From a virus: a DNA stretch of 40,281 nucleotides. The DNA is taken from positions 1 through 40,281 of IMG/VR virus record IMGVR_UViG_3300018476_000021; one strand, written 5' to 3'. Below the pieces are notes generated by a model, which saw only the letters and a program-made list of their open reading frames with translations, did not search any database and had not been told where the DNA came from. The translations under genes and the position numbers were made by a program. Of this stretch, positions 7,286-14,514 are shown in pieces; position 1 is the first letter of the stretch; every line of letters starts with the position of its first letter.

Positions 7286-7305
7286 TCCCTGCGCCTGCCC
7301 CAAAA

Positions 7306-7351
7306 GCGACCCCGGCCACCGCCGATTCCCTTCCCCGGTGGTCGGGGTCGC
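7306..7351 (+). terminator. 16-bp stem-loop after the ssDNA-binding candidate
   Basis: The bases 7306-7321 pair with 7336-7351 (one G-U pair, otherwise perfect) around a 14-base loop. It lies 20 bp after a stop codon. No T-run follows, so it is a terminator only by analogy with other GC-rich actinobacterial hairpins. The loop holds ATTCCCTTCCC, the exact complement of the GGGAAGGGAAT element found at several start codons. Confidence 0.6.
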
Positions 7352-7377
7352 CCGTCTCCAAGCCCCACAGGCCCGGA

Positions 7378-7407
7378 TTGACAGGGTGTCGACCCCGGTG
7401 GTAGGCT
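7378..7407 (+). promoter_or_regulatory. Promoter of the primase-helicase gene
   Basis: TTGACA (7378-7383), 18 bp and TAGGCT (7402-7407) with TGG before the -10. Leader length to the ATG at 7447 is about 33 nt. Confidence 0.7.
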
Positions 7408-7446
7408 GGGGCTGTGGTGCCAGTGGGGTGCCGGATTTGAGGACAG

Positions 7447-9603
7447 ATGCTTGAGCACGCGATAGCCAGAGCGCTCGAAGGATGGCGGGTATTCCCGCTG
7501 GCGCCTGGCAGTAAAACCCGACCCCTGATCAGGGATTGGCCGAATCGCGCCACGACCGACGTGGATCTCATCCGCGAATGGTGGTTCGAGTGGCCACACG
7601 CCAACATCGGTGGACTGTGCGGCGAGGATTGGCTCGTCATCGACATCGACATCCGCGACGAGAAGCGCGGAGCCGAATCTCTGGAGCGGTTACAAGCCGA
7701 CTACGACGACCTCATCCCGACCCGTGAGCACAGCACCCCGTCGGGCGGTTGGCACTACGTGTATCGGAAGCCCAGCAACTGGGGAACCAGCGACCACAAA
7801 ATCCAGGACTTTGCCGGTTACGACAACATCGATGTCCAGGTTGGTGGAGCCTACGTGGTACTGCCACCCAGCCGAACCGATGAGGGTGCATACACAGTCC
7901 GCAACAACCGCCAACCCGTCGAAGGCCCACTCTGGCTAGTCCAGGCGCGAAATGGAGCAGTCGGCAAGGGTGCGCATTCGCCGAAGGCAGCGATCGCCAA
8001 TCTCGGCCAGGTGATGCACAAGCGCGACAACCAGCTTTATCGAATGGCGTCGCTGCTCCGACGCGAAGGCCACTCGTTCGAGTACGTGGTCGAGCAGCTC
8101 ACCACGGCTGCGGCCTCACCGCTGGCCTACCCGATGCACGGTCCCAAGCCGGAGCACGATATTAATCGAATCGTGAAGTCAGCGTTCCGGCATCCGGCCG
8201 ACCTGTTCTCGGACTCTAGCGCTGTGGTCAATAACGATCTCAACAACGGCTGGCTGATTGCCGCGATCGCGGGAGGCGAACTACTCTGGAATGACCGGCG
8301 AGGCGCTTGGTACGAGTGGACCGGCAATCGATGGAAGATGAGCGGTTATCGGCTACGTCTGCTGACGGGAGAGGCGATCGAGGCCCTGTGGTCCGCCTGG
8401 CATTTGAGCGACAGCGAAAGCGAGGCCAAGGCGATCTCTAAGCGAGTGGACACGCTCAGCACCTGGACCACTCTAAGGGGAGCCTGGGAGTTTCTCAAGG
8501 GTGAGGTATGGGTCGAGAACGAAGACTTTGATGCGGACCGGTACCTGCTCAACTGCCCGAACGGGACGGTGGATCTGACGACGGGTCTGCTGAGGGAGCA
8601 CCGGCCGCTAGACCGAATCACTCACGTGACCCGAACGGACTACGATCCATCAGCCGATATGAGCGAGTGGGAGGAATTCGTCCTCTGGTGCGGCAAGGGC
8701 GACGTCGAGTGGGCGCGCTGGCTGCAGATCGCGCTCGGTCAGGCGATGATCGGCAAGGTGGACGAGAACATCATGGCATTCCTGTTCGGCGGAGGCGCCA
8801 ACGGGAAGTCGGCCATGATGAGCGCGATTCTGGCTACCATTGGCGACTATGGGTACGAGGCTCCGGTCGAGCTGATCGTCAGCCGAGGTGTGGGCGGCGG
8901 GATCCACGACGAGTACCTGGTCGCGCTCGAAGGACGCCGACTGGTAGTCTGTCCCGAACCGGCGCGAGGCACTCACTGGAACGATGGCCGACTCAAAGCG
9001 ATCACGGGTGGGGACGGTATCCCATGTCGACCGAACTACGGCAAGCCGATGATCGTCACCCCGAAGTTCCTGCTCGTGGTCCACGGCAACAATCGTCCCG
9101 AGGTGCGGGACCGAAGCGACGGCTTCAACCGGAGGATGCGGCTGGTGCCGTTCGACAACCGGGTGCCAGACGCGGTGCGCAACACCGGCATGGCGGAGGT
9201 GCTCGCGGGTCCGGGAGTACTGCGCTGGCTGGTCGAGGGAGCTCGACAGTATCTTGAATCGCGCTTCTTGCCAGTGAGTGCGCGGATTGAGGGAGGCACT
9301 AAGCAGTACCTAAGGGAATCCAACCAGTTGGGACGATTTATCGAAGAGTGTCTGGCCGTAGGGCCGGGTCTCTGGTCGGCTTCTTCGGACATCTACGCCG
9401 TCTATCGGAGCTGGTGCCACGCCAACGGGGAACGATTCATGGAGACGTCGCAGGCCCTGTTTGAGCAGCTCAGACTGGCTCTGCAGCACGGTGACGGAGG
9501 ATCCGTCGTCAAAGCCCACACCCGTGAGCGGGGCGGCATGAGACAGCGCGGATGGGACGGCGTGGAGATCACCTGGGTCACGACGACGGAGGTACCAATT
9601 TAA
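7447..9603 (+). CDS. Bifunctional primase-polymerase / SF3 (D5/P4-type) helicase
   Basis: This is a 718-aa fusion. The N-terminal prim-pol domain has the catalytic VIDIDI (D66, D68) and a later GGWHYVY segment. The central D5_N region leads to an SF3 helicase with Walker A FGGGANGKS near 446-454, and motif C-like KFLLVVHGNN followed by RMRLVPF. Such proteins prime and unwind at phage origins. Together with the polymerase, the Sak4-like ATPase and the adjacent non-coding island, it completes a self-contained replisome core. Confidence 0.93.
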   Translation: MLEHAIARALEGWRVFPLAPGSKTRPLIRDWPNRATTDVDLIREWWFEWPHANIGGLCGEDWLVIDIDIRDEKRGAESLERLQADYDDLIPTREHSTPSGGWHYVYRKPSNWGTSDHKIQDFAGYDNIDVQVGGAYVVLPPSRTDEGAYTVRNNRQPVEGPLWLVQARNGAVGKGAHSPKAAIANLGQVMHKRDNQLYRMASLLRREGHSFEYVVEQLTTAAASPLAYPMHGPKPEHDINRIVKSAFRHPADLFSDSSAVVNNDLNNGWLIAAIAGGELLWNDRRGAWYEWTGNRWKMSGYRLRLLTGEAIEALWSAWHLSDSESEAKAISKRVDTLSTWTTLRGAWEFLKGEVWVENEDFDADRYLLNCPNGTVDLTTGLLREHRPLDRITHVTRTDYDPSADMSEWEEFVLWCGKGDVEWARWLQIALGQAMIGKVDENIMAFLFGGGANGKSAMMSAILATIGDYGYEAPVELIVSRGVGGGIHDEYLVALEGRRLVVCPEPARGTHWNDGRLKAITGGDGIPCRPNYGKPMIVTPKFLLVVHGNNRPEVRDRSDGFNRRMRLVPFDNRVPDAVRNTGMAEVLAGPGVLRWLVEGARQYLESRFLPVSARIEGGTKQYLRESNQLGRFIEECLAVGPGLWSASSDIYAVYRSWCHANGERFMETSQALFEQLRLALQHGDGGSVVKAHTRERGGMRQRGWDGVEITWVTTTEVPI

Positions 9604-9810
9604 TGCGCCCCCCACCCCCCACTGGTCTCTATATATGGTCGGAGCAGAGAGATAGTCTCCGGACGCCGTATATAGGCCCTAGTGCGGGGTGGGGGCGGCC
9701 GTTAGGGGCCGTCGAATCGAGGGGTACCGGGCTGCGCATCCTCCCGCGCTCAGCCGCATTCGAGGGGGGTTCAGACGGGGGCCCGGACGGGTTGTCTACG
9801 GGCGGCAGGG

Positions 9811-9827
9811 GCGCGCGCACTCCTGGC
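9811..9827 (+). repeat. GC-rich intergenic motif, copy 1
   Basis: GCGCGCGCACTCCTGGC differs by one base from the copy at 17778-17794. This copy has no T-run in front of it. Confidence 0.6.
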
Positions 9828-9918
9828 GGGGGGCGGCGTCATTTGCCAAACCAACGAAGTGAAACCCCCGTCCTCTACCACCCTTTGCACATGCAGTTTA
9901 CCATAACCTAACCTAACC

Positions 9919-9986
9919 CAATATGATATTGTGCGGAGGGTACCTAATATGGTATAATTGTATTTTGCACCGAGGGAAGGGAACCC
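9919..9986 (+). promoter_or_regulatory. Promoter with overlapping palindrome and start-associated element
   Basis: TTGTGC (9929-9934), 18 bp and TATAAT (9953-9958). The palindrome CAATATGATATTG (9919-9931) overlaps the -35 box and is a likely operator. GGGAAGGGAACCC (9974-9986) abuts the ATG at 9991. Confidence 0.75.
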
Positions 9987-9990
9987 CCAA

Positions 9991-10215
9991 ATGTACGAGA
10001 TCAGCATTAGCAAGGGCGTCAAGCCGGTCACCGAAGAGGACGTCGCAACCGAGGCCGTCAGGGGCACCGGAATCGCGCTCGTGGAAGAGGGAGGCGTGGA
10101 TGGCAACTGGATGGTGCAGCTGCCCCGGGACCTGGTGCGCGAAATGCAGGTGTTCGGCTACTTCGAGCTGGACGTGGACGAGGGCCTCTATCGCCTGAGG
10201 GGAGAGTACGCCTGA
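9991..10215 (+). CDS. Hypothetical protein (74 aa) with start-associated element
   Basis: The product starts MYEISISKGVKPVTEEDVAT and contains WMVQLPRDLVREMQVFGYF; it looks like a small folded alpha/beta protein. It has no recognised domain. The start is fixed by the GGGAAGGGA element just upstream and a TATAAT promoter, both suggesting strong expression. Confidence 0.75.
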   Translation: MYEISISKGVKPVTEEDVATEAVRGTGIALVEEGGVDGNWMVQLPRDLVREMQVFGYFELDVDEGLYRLRGEYA

Positions 10216-10218
10216 GGG

Positions 10219-10274
10219 TTGCGTCGCAGGCAACTCGTGTGGTAGACTGGGTGCCAGCCAGGGAAGGGAAGCCC
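10219..10274 (+). promoter_or_regulatory. Promoter and start-associated element
   Basis: TTGCGT (10219-10224), 18 bp and TAGACT (10243-10248) preceded by TGTGG, then GGGAAGGGAAGCCC (10261-10274) one base before ATG 10276. Confidence 0.75.
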
Positions 10275-10275
10275 A

Positions 10276-10440
10276 ATGGTTATCTTCGATTTCCGCCAGG
10301 CATTTGATATTTTCGTCGGCATCGTGATCGGCGCGGTTGCCGCCATCGCTGGGGCAGCCAGTAGCCCGATATTTTGGGTGATCGCGTTCGTGCTGTGCTT
10401 GGCCACCGCATTCCGCGCACGCAACGTCCGCAGGAGGTAA
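10276..10440 (+). CDS. Small membrane protein (54 aa)
   Basis: The sequence MVIFDFRQAFDIFVGIVIG and SPIFWVIAFVLCLATAF gives two hydrophobic segments with a short Gly/Ala/Ser turn and a basic end (RARNVRRR). It is a likely two-pass inner-membrane protein of unknown role. The start follows a GGGAAGGGAAGCCC element. Confidence 0.7.
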   Translation: MVIFDFRQAFDIFVGIVIGAVAAIAGAASSPIFWVIAFVLCLATAFRARNVRRR

Positions 10441-10447
10441 GCCCTTG

Positions 10448-10627
10448 ATGGCCGACGTACCCGAGCATTGTCAGGAAATCATGACCGAGCTGGGCGCCCT
10501 CGCGCACAGCCTGGTCGCGGTCAACATGACCCCTCAGGCTAAGGAAGTGCAGCAGATGCGCGTCCGCCTGGAGCAGATCGCGGCCTCGTATCCGGCAATG
10601 GCAGAGTACCGGAGTCGCGATGAGTAG
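10448..10627 (+). CDS. Hypothetical helical protein (59 aa)
   Basis: The product starts MADVPEHCQEIMTELGALAH and is mostly helical. AGGAGG, shared with the end of the previous gene, lies upstream of the ATG at good spacing; TTG at 10445 is an alternative start. Function is not known. Confidence 0.65.
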   Translation: MADVPEHCQEIMTELGALAHSLVAVNMTPQAKEVQQMRVRLEQIAASYPAMAEYRSRDE

Positions 10628-10793
10628 AGTGCAAGGGATCGTCTACACACCGGAGGCAGTCGACGCTATCCGGGAGCAAATGATCCTGCTGCGCCTGGCA
10701 GCGTTGCGTGACATGGAGCTGGAATGGTCCATCTCCTTGAGCTGGGTGATCGCTTACCTGGCCGACTACAAACGCACACTGGAGCCGATATGA
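10620..10793 (+). CDS. Hypothetical protein (57 aa), paralogue of the 12593 gene
   Basis: It contains VQGIVYTPEAVDAIREQM and VIAYLADYKRTLE. These align with VEGIDYSPEGIVGLREAL and AIALMADYAVMRQLE of the protein at 12593-12796, so the two are duplicates. The ATG overlaps the previous gene by 8 bases. No known function. Confidence 0.7.
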   Translation: MSRVQGIVYTPEAVDAIREQMILLRLAALRDMELEWSISLSWVIAYLADYKRTLEPI

Positions 10794-10936
10794 CGCAAGC
10801 CGAGCTGATCGTCCAGACCATCCTGACCGATCTGCACCTGCGCAAGGGCGTGGGCGACGAGCTGGACGCCATCGATCCCGACGTCTACCAAGAGATGAAG
10901 GGCGAGCTGATTCGCAAAGTGAGGGCGCTGTTATGA
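10790..10936 (+). CDS. Hypothetical protein (48 aa)
   Basis: The product starts MTQAELIVQTILTDLHLRKG and is helical. Both ends overlap neighbours by ATGA, placing it in a tightly coupled run. Not recognised. Confidence 0.65.
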   Translation: MTQAELIVQTILTDLHLRKGVGDELDAIDPDVYQEMKGELIRKVRALL

Positions 10937-11421
10937 GCGACGACGAGCGCACCACGCAAGAGCGAGCCGACGAGGCTATGGCGCTAATCAGGGAGATCAG
11001 CCAAGACGAGGCATTCGCTGCCGAGGCCAAGGCGTTTGCGAACATGGCAAGCTACGCCATCCTGAAGATCAACAACCGGCTGCACGATCAGGGCGAGCAC
11101 GAGGCCGCCGCTGCGGTCTCCCGTTGCTGGAATCTGTTCGTCCAGGTGATCCAGCCACTGTGGATGGACGGCCCTTGCACCAACCCCATCCATCAGGCGG
11201 CTGACGAGAACAACTGCTATTGCTGCACTTGTGAGTTTGACGGAGATGGAAATCTGATGTTGTGGGCGGCCGACTGCCGCTTGCACGGCGCTCACGGGGC
11301 CGCTGCCTGTGAAAAGCACGGCCTGTCTGCCGAAAGATGCGACTGTGGATGCGACGACAACGACAGCCCAATTGGGACAAGCGCGGGAGGCACTGGCCCA
11401 AGCGAAGAATCACCTGATTAG
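10933..11421 (+). CDS. Cys/His-rich hypothetical protein (162 aa)
   Basis: The N-terminal 80 residues are helical and acidic. The second half is metal-site-like (NNCYCCTCEFDGDGN, CRLHGAHGAAACEKHG, CDCGCDD). The C-terminal tail is Gly/Ser-rich. It is probably zinc-binding; the family is not recognised. Its ATG overlaps the previous stop. Confidence 0.7.
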   Translation: MSDDERTTQERADEAMALIREISQDEAFAAEAKAFANMASYAILKINNRLHDQGEHEAAAAVSRCWNLFVQVIQPLWMDGPCTNPIHQAADENNCYCCTCEFDGDGNLMLWAADCRLHGAHGAAACEKHGLSAERCDCGCDDNDSPIGTSAGGTGPSEESPD

Positions 11422-11605
11422 AGCGTACGACGATGTGCTGGCCGACCACGGCGACCAGGGTGCTGCCCACCAAATCTACGCGGTCCAGCTCACGATAATG
11501 GGGACGGAAGCCACATTACTGGAGCTGCACCAGAGGGAGACTCGTCGAGATGGTACCCGTCGAAGCGCAAAGCCAAATCGCCCAGGCCAGGACCGCACTG
11601 GTTGA
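11345..11605 (+). CDS. Hypothetical helical protein (86 aa), tandem paralogue 1
   Basis: QLGQAREALAQAKNHLIRAY aligns with QIAQARTALVEARRCLEEA of the next gene. Choosing GTG 11345 gives both proteins exactly eight residues before the shared Q, and GAAAG lies 8 bases upstream. It overlaps the previous gene by 77 bases and the next by 56, and the residues in the second overlap look unstructured. GTG 11309 is an alternative start. Confidence 0.55.
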   Translation: MDATTTTAQLGQAREALAQAKNHLIRAYDDVLADHGDQGAAHQIYAVQLTIMGTEATLLELHQRETRRDGTRRSAKPNRPGQDRTG

Positions 11606-11762
11606 GGCCAGGCGCTGCCTAGAGGAGGCGGCCGGTTCAGCTTACGCGTCGGGCGACCTACGCGCCTTCCAGGCAATCGACGTTGCCCGAATCACCCTTG
11701 ATGGGCTGGGACGTCAGCTGGTCCAGGCCGACCAGATACTTGCGTCTCGGGCCCAGGCGTGA
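11550..11762 (+). CDS. Hypothetical helical protein (70 aa), tandem paralogue 2
   Basis: This is a mostly helical protein (SQIAQARTALVEARRC, ARITLDGLGRQLVQAD), a tandem duplicate of the preceding gene. Its stop codon touches the -10 box of the next promoter. Function unknown. Confidence 0.65.
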   Translation: MVPVEAQSQIAQARTALVEARRCLEEAAGSAYASGDLRAFQAIDVARITLDGLGRQLVQADQILASRAQA

Positions 11763-11813
11763 TATAATTGTAGTTGTGGGGCCATCCAGGCCCCGAATCG
11801 GGAAGGGAATCCC
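11740..11813 (+). promoter_or_regulatory. Promoter, leader hairpin and start-associated element
   Basis: TTGCGT (11740-11745), 17 bp and TATAAT (11763-11768). The leader has a hairpin GGGGCC-ATCCA-GGCCCC (11778-11794), then GGGAAGGGAATCCC (11800-11813) one base before ATG 11815. Confidence 0.8.
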
Positions 11814-11814
11814 A

Positions 11815-12591
11815 ATGCCACGCAGCACCAAATCCCGTCAGCTCCGCGAGAAGGCCGAAGCCGCAGCCGAGCAGGAGACACTGCACCCGGATGGCAGCGC
11901 CATCACGATCGACCAGGACGCCACCGAAGCCGAGCGCGCCGCCTACGAGGAGATGCTGGGCGTCCCCGTCGAGCACACCCCCGACTGGAACACCGCCCCG
12001 GGCGCCACCGACGAGGGGACTGTGGTGTTCCCCGACGCACCAGCCACCGACGAGGCCGTCGACGTGAACGAGCTGAGCGACGCGGAAGTCAAGGCCCTGC
12101 ACGCTCGCGACTTCGACTGGGACACCATGCGCTGGTCGCCGCCCAAGGGCAACGGTGGCGGCAACCGGCTCTGCATGTGCAATCGGATCGCGGGCGAGGA
12201 GTGCGATCTCACCACCAAGTCGCGATTCAGCATCGGTCACGACGCGCGCTTCAAGAGCATCCTCCAGAAGGCGTGGCGCGAGGGCCGGAACGTGAAATTC
12301 TCGTTCGTGCCCGAGGACAACGCCGTCGTGACCGCAGCCGACGGCTCCGAGATCAAGCTCTCGGGCGAGGTGGAGCTGGCCGCCGACGCGATCGCGCGCC
12401 TGGTCGCACCCAAGCTCCTGCCCCACGTCACCCACCAGTCCCGCGCAGCCAAGCTCCAGATCCTGGACGCCGAGGCGGGCACAACGGTTCCGCAGACCGC
12501 CGTCGAGCACAAGGCCGACGAGGAGCTGACCGACGCCGACGTCGCCGCCCAGCCCGACGACACGGCCGACGCCGGTTTCCAGGAGGCGTGA
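11815..12591 (+). CDS. Acidic hypothetical protein (258 aa), likely highly expressed
   Basis: The N-terminal 100 residues are acidic and Ala-rich, probably disordered. A central part has CMCNRIAGEEC and FSIGHDARFKSILQKAWREG. This short C/H/D pattern (CxCxxxxxxxC ... GHDARxK) recurs in actinophage proteins and is also seen at 35691-36110. The acidic tail ends GFQEA. TATAAT, a hairpin and a start-associated element suggest strong expression. A DNA- or RNA-associated role is possible but not shown. Confidence 0.8.
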   Translation: MPRSTKSRQLREKAEAAAEQETLHPDGSAITIDQDATEAERAAYEEMLGVPVEHTPDWNTAPGATDEGTVVFPDAPATDEAVDVNELSDAEVKALHARDFDWDTMRWSPPKGNGGGNRLCMCNRIAGEECDLTTKSRFSIGHDARFKSILQKAWREGRNVKFSFVPEDNAVVTAADGSEIKLSGEVELAADAIARLVAPKLLPHVTHQSRAAKLQILDAEAGTTVPQTAVEHKADEELTDADVAAQPDDTADAGFQEA

Positions 12592-12592
12592 C

Positions 12593-12796
12593 GTGGCTGA
12601 CCGCACCAAGGTCGAGGGCATCGACTACTCGCCCGAGGGAATCGTGGGCCTGCGCGAGGCGCTGATTGCGATGCGCGGTCGGGCCATGGGCAACTGGCCC
12701 GAGGGCATCGATGACACGGTGGTCCTCAGCCACGCGATCGCCCTCATGGCCGACTACGCCGTGATGCGGCAGTTGGAGGACCAGAGTCATGCCTAA
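12593..12796 (+). CDS. Hypothetical protein (67 aa), paralogue of the 10620 gene
   Basis: VEGIDYSPEGIVGLREAL and a C-terminal ALMADYAVMRQLE match the protein at 10620-10793. The GTG start follows AGGAGG and lies 1 base after the previous stop. Function unknown. Confidence 0.7.
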   Translation: MADRTKVEGIDYSPEGIVGLREALIAMRGRAMGNWPEGIDDTVVLSHAIALMADYAVMRQLEDQSHA

Positions 12797-12971
12797 GTGG
12801 GTGAAGCCGGATTCCCAGTTCGCGACGGGCACGCGGGGCCGGGTGAGCGCCAGCATTCGGCGCCAGCAGGCCGACGCAGACGCGGACGCTGCAGCCAAGG
12901 CCAAGCAGGACAAGCAGCTCTCTGGCAGCAAGGCCGACAAGGCGGTGAGACAGCAGCGTCGCCGTGGATGA
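12789..12971 (+). CDS. Basic small protein (60 aa)
   Basis: The N-terminus MPKWVKPDSQFATGTRGRVS is followed by an Ala/Asp/Lys/Gln-rich helix with a strongly basic end (QQRRRG). This suits nucleic-acid binding or a short scaffold. It overlaps its neighbours by 8 bases on each side. Confidence 0.65.
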   Translation: MPKWVKPDSQFATGTRGRVSASIRRQQADADADAAAKAKQDKQLSGSKADKAVRQQRRRG

Positions 12972-13098
12972 GACGAAGCGAGCGGCGGCGAAAGCCGCCC
13001 TCGACGCCAAGCGGGCGGCAGCGCTCAAGGAGATCAAGCAGGCCAAGGCGCGAGCCAAGATTGACAAGGCAGTCAAGCGAAGGTGTGGCGGAGGATAG
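12964..13098 (+). CDS. Lys/Ala-rich small protein (44 aa)
   Basis: A GTG start gives a single highly basic helix (KRAAAKAALDAKRAAALKEI) ending KRRCGGG. The composition resembles histone-tail-like or DNA-coating peptides. It is tightly packed between overlapping genes. Function is inferred from composition only. Confidence 0.5.
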   Translation: MDETKRAAAKAALDAKRAAALKEIKQAKARAKIDKAVKRRCGGG

Positions 13099-13284
13099 AT
13101 GCGACGGCGACTTCGGCTCTGCAATGGTGACGACAGCAGCTGCCCGTGCGATTGCTACGGCTGCGAGGGGTTCGACCATTGCAGGCCGAAGGACCCCGCA
13201 CCCCCTTGGTTTAGGGCCGCCATCAGCCTCGTGATCCTCGGCTACCTGGTGCTGGCCGTGTACGTCCTGTATCTACTCGTCTGA
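13099..13284 (+). CDS. Cys-rich single-pass membrane protein (61 aa)
   Basis: The N-terminus has CNGDDSSCPCDCYGCEG and C-terminal to it is one strong hydrophobic segment (AISLVILGYLVLAVYVLYLL). It is probably a metal-binding domain tethered to the membrane. GGAGG lies just upstream of the ATG. Confidence 0.7.
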   Translation: MRRRLRLCNGDDSSCPCDCYGCEGFDHCRPKDPAPPWFRAAISLVILGYLVLAVYVLYLLV

Positions 13285-13294
13285 GGGGGTTGTG

Positions 13295-13381
13295 ATGACC
13301 CGCTGGCTAGGGCCAATGCTGCGCGCCGCCTTGATCATGTACGTGGCCGTCGCCATCTTCTTGCTGATTTGGAGGCTGTGA
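13295..13381 (+). CDS. Tiny membrane peptide (28 aa)
   Basis: MTRWLGPMLRAALIMYVAVA continues as IFLLIW, a single transmembrane helix with a basic N-terminus. GAGGGGG precedes the start, and the stop overlaps the next ATG. It is short, so the call is moderate. Confidence 0.5.
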   Translation: MTRWLGPMLRAALIMYVAVAIFLLIWRL

Positions 13382-13989
13382 TGGCCTGGGGTTGGGGCGG
13401 ACGAGGCGCCAACGCGCCCACCAGCAAGACCGAGCGCTCACGTCGCGAATGGCTGGAAGAGCACGGCATCACGCCCATGAACCGGAGTACCCGGTTGTGG
13501 GACATGGAGATCACGGCCCATCGGTTCATGCCCCACCGAATCGAGCGGGTGGGCTCTAAGGACATGGCTCAGCACGCGCTCAATCAACAGCGCGCGGGTG
13601 AGCGTATTGACCCAATCAAATGGGTTGGCTCGCAGAGCATGGCCACCGGTCGGGCCTACGACTGGTGTTACTGTATCGAGGCCGTGAGTGAGGATATCGA
13701 CGGCCGAACTGGCTGTGTCTGCGGGTGCGTCGATTGCAAGGAAGGCAACCACTGGCGCAAGCGTAACCACGCTTCGCGCATTCGTGCCGAGATGATTCGG
13801 CACGAGGCCACCAAGCGCACCTGGCGTCAACGCGCCTGCGATCGCTGGGAGGACTGGGTCTGGGCCTACGAAGCCTGGAAGCGCGGCGACGTCGAATGGC
13901 GTTGGGAAATCCTGAACCGTACCCCCGAGATGACCGATGCGGATTACCCGACGGTCCCACTCGACGAAGAGAAGGATGGGAATGGCTAA
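13381..13989 (+). CDS. Hypothetical protein (202 aa)
   Basis: This is a Trp-, Arg- and His-rich protein with a CVCGCVDC cluster in the middle and a C-terminal region rich in WxxW patterns (WEDWVWAYEAWKRGDVEWRW). I do not recognise it. The ATG follows TTGGAGG and overlaps the previous stop (TGATG). Confidence 0.75.
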   Translation: MAWGWGGRGANAPTSKTERSRREWLEEHGITPMNRSTRLWDMEITAHRFMPHRIERVGSKDMAQHALNQQRAGERIDPIKWVGSQSMATGRAYDWCYCIEAVSEDIDGRTGCVCGCVDCKEGNHWRKRNHASRIRAEMIRHEATKRTWRQRACDRWEDWVWAYEAWKRGDVEWRWEILNRTPEMTDADYPTVPLDEEKDGNG

Positions 13990-14293
13990 ACGGTCAAAGA
14001 TCAAGGGCCAGGAGATGGAACGGTGCCGCGCGTACGGGCACCCGTGGATCGACTACGGCTGGCTACCCATCATTGCGGGTGGGCTGCGACTGTGGTCCCA
14101 GGACTTCCAGTGCGGTCGGTGCGGGGCGACCCGCCACGATCGGAGAGCACGCGGCACCTTCAAACTGGCTCGCCGTTGGTACGACCTACCGACCGGGTAC
14201 CCGGGTAGCTTGTCCCAGGCCGAAGCGCTACAGGTTCTGATCGATGAAGGATCGCCTATGAGTGAGCAGCAGGAGGCGGTGATTGGCGCCTGA
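13982..14293 (+). CDS. Zinc-ribbon-like hypothetical protein (103 aa)
   Basis: Two half-sites (CRAYGHPW and CGRCGATRHDRR) suggest a single metal-binding fold, followed by RRWYDLPTGYPG. Proteins of this outline are common small genes in actinophages, without known function. It overlaps the previous gene by 8 bases. Confidence 0.7.
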   Translation: MAKRSKIKGQEMERCRAYGHPWIDYGWLPIIAGGLRLWSQDFQCGRCGATRHDRRARGTFKLARRWYDLPTGYPGSLSQAEALQVLIDEGSPMSEQQEAVIGA

Positions 14294-14514
14294 TGAACGG
14301 TAATCGAGTACGAATCGAGGTACGGATAGTCAATCCGGACACCGGGAAGGTACTGGGCGAGGCGAGTCAGGAGACCCAACTCCGCACCGACCTACTCACC
14401 TCGGCATTCGCTTCAACTGCGCAAGACTGGTTTGTCACGACGTGCGGAGCGGTGGGCACGACAGCCTATCGCTCCGCATTCCCCCGAAGTGGACAAGGAG
14501 AGGCGCGCCCATGA
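14293..14514 (+). CDS. Hypothetical protein (73 aa)
   Basis: The product starts MNGNRVRIEVRIVNPDTGKV with beta character, then a Thr/Ser/Ala-rich tail. It overlaps both neighbours and has no recognised domain. Confidence 0.6.
   Translation: MNGNRVRIEVRIVNPDTGKVLGEASQETQLRTDLLTSAFASTAQDWFVTTCGAVGTTAYRSAFPRSGQGEARP

Larger units (their letters stand above)
9604..9990 (+). other. Non-coding island, candidate origin/regulatory region
   Basis: About 390 bases hold no convincing gene. An open frame from ATG 9603 to 9911 follows GGAGG but encodes Gly/Arg/Pro low complexity. The region contains an AT-rich imperfect hairpin (CTATATATGG 9629-9638 with CCGTATATAG 9666-9675), long G-rich runs, a copy of the GC-rich intergenic motif (9811-9827), three tandem TAACC (9904-9918), a perfect palindrome CAATATGATATTG (9919-9931) and a promoter. 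Its place directly after the primase-helicase gene suits a replication origin, but this is inference. Confidence 0.5.

Noticed and set aside
9603-9911. Open frame after the helicase gene with GGAGG upstream
   Set aside because: The product is Gly/Arg/Pro low complexity with no protein-like pattern, and the DNA holds hairpins and a repeat copy; I treat it as non-coding but cannot exclude it.
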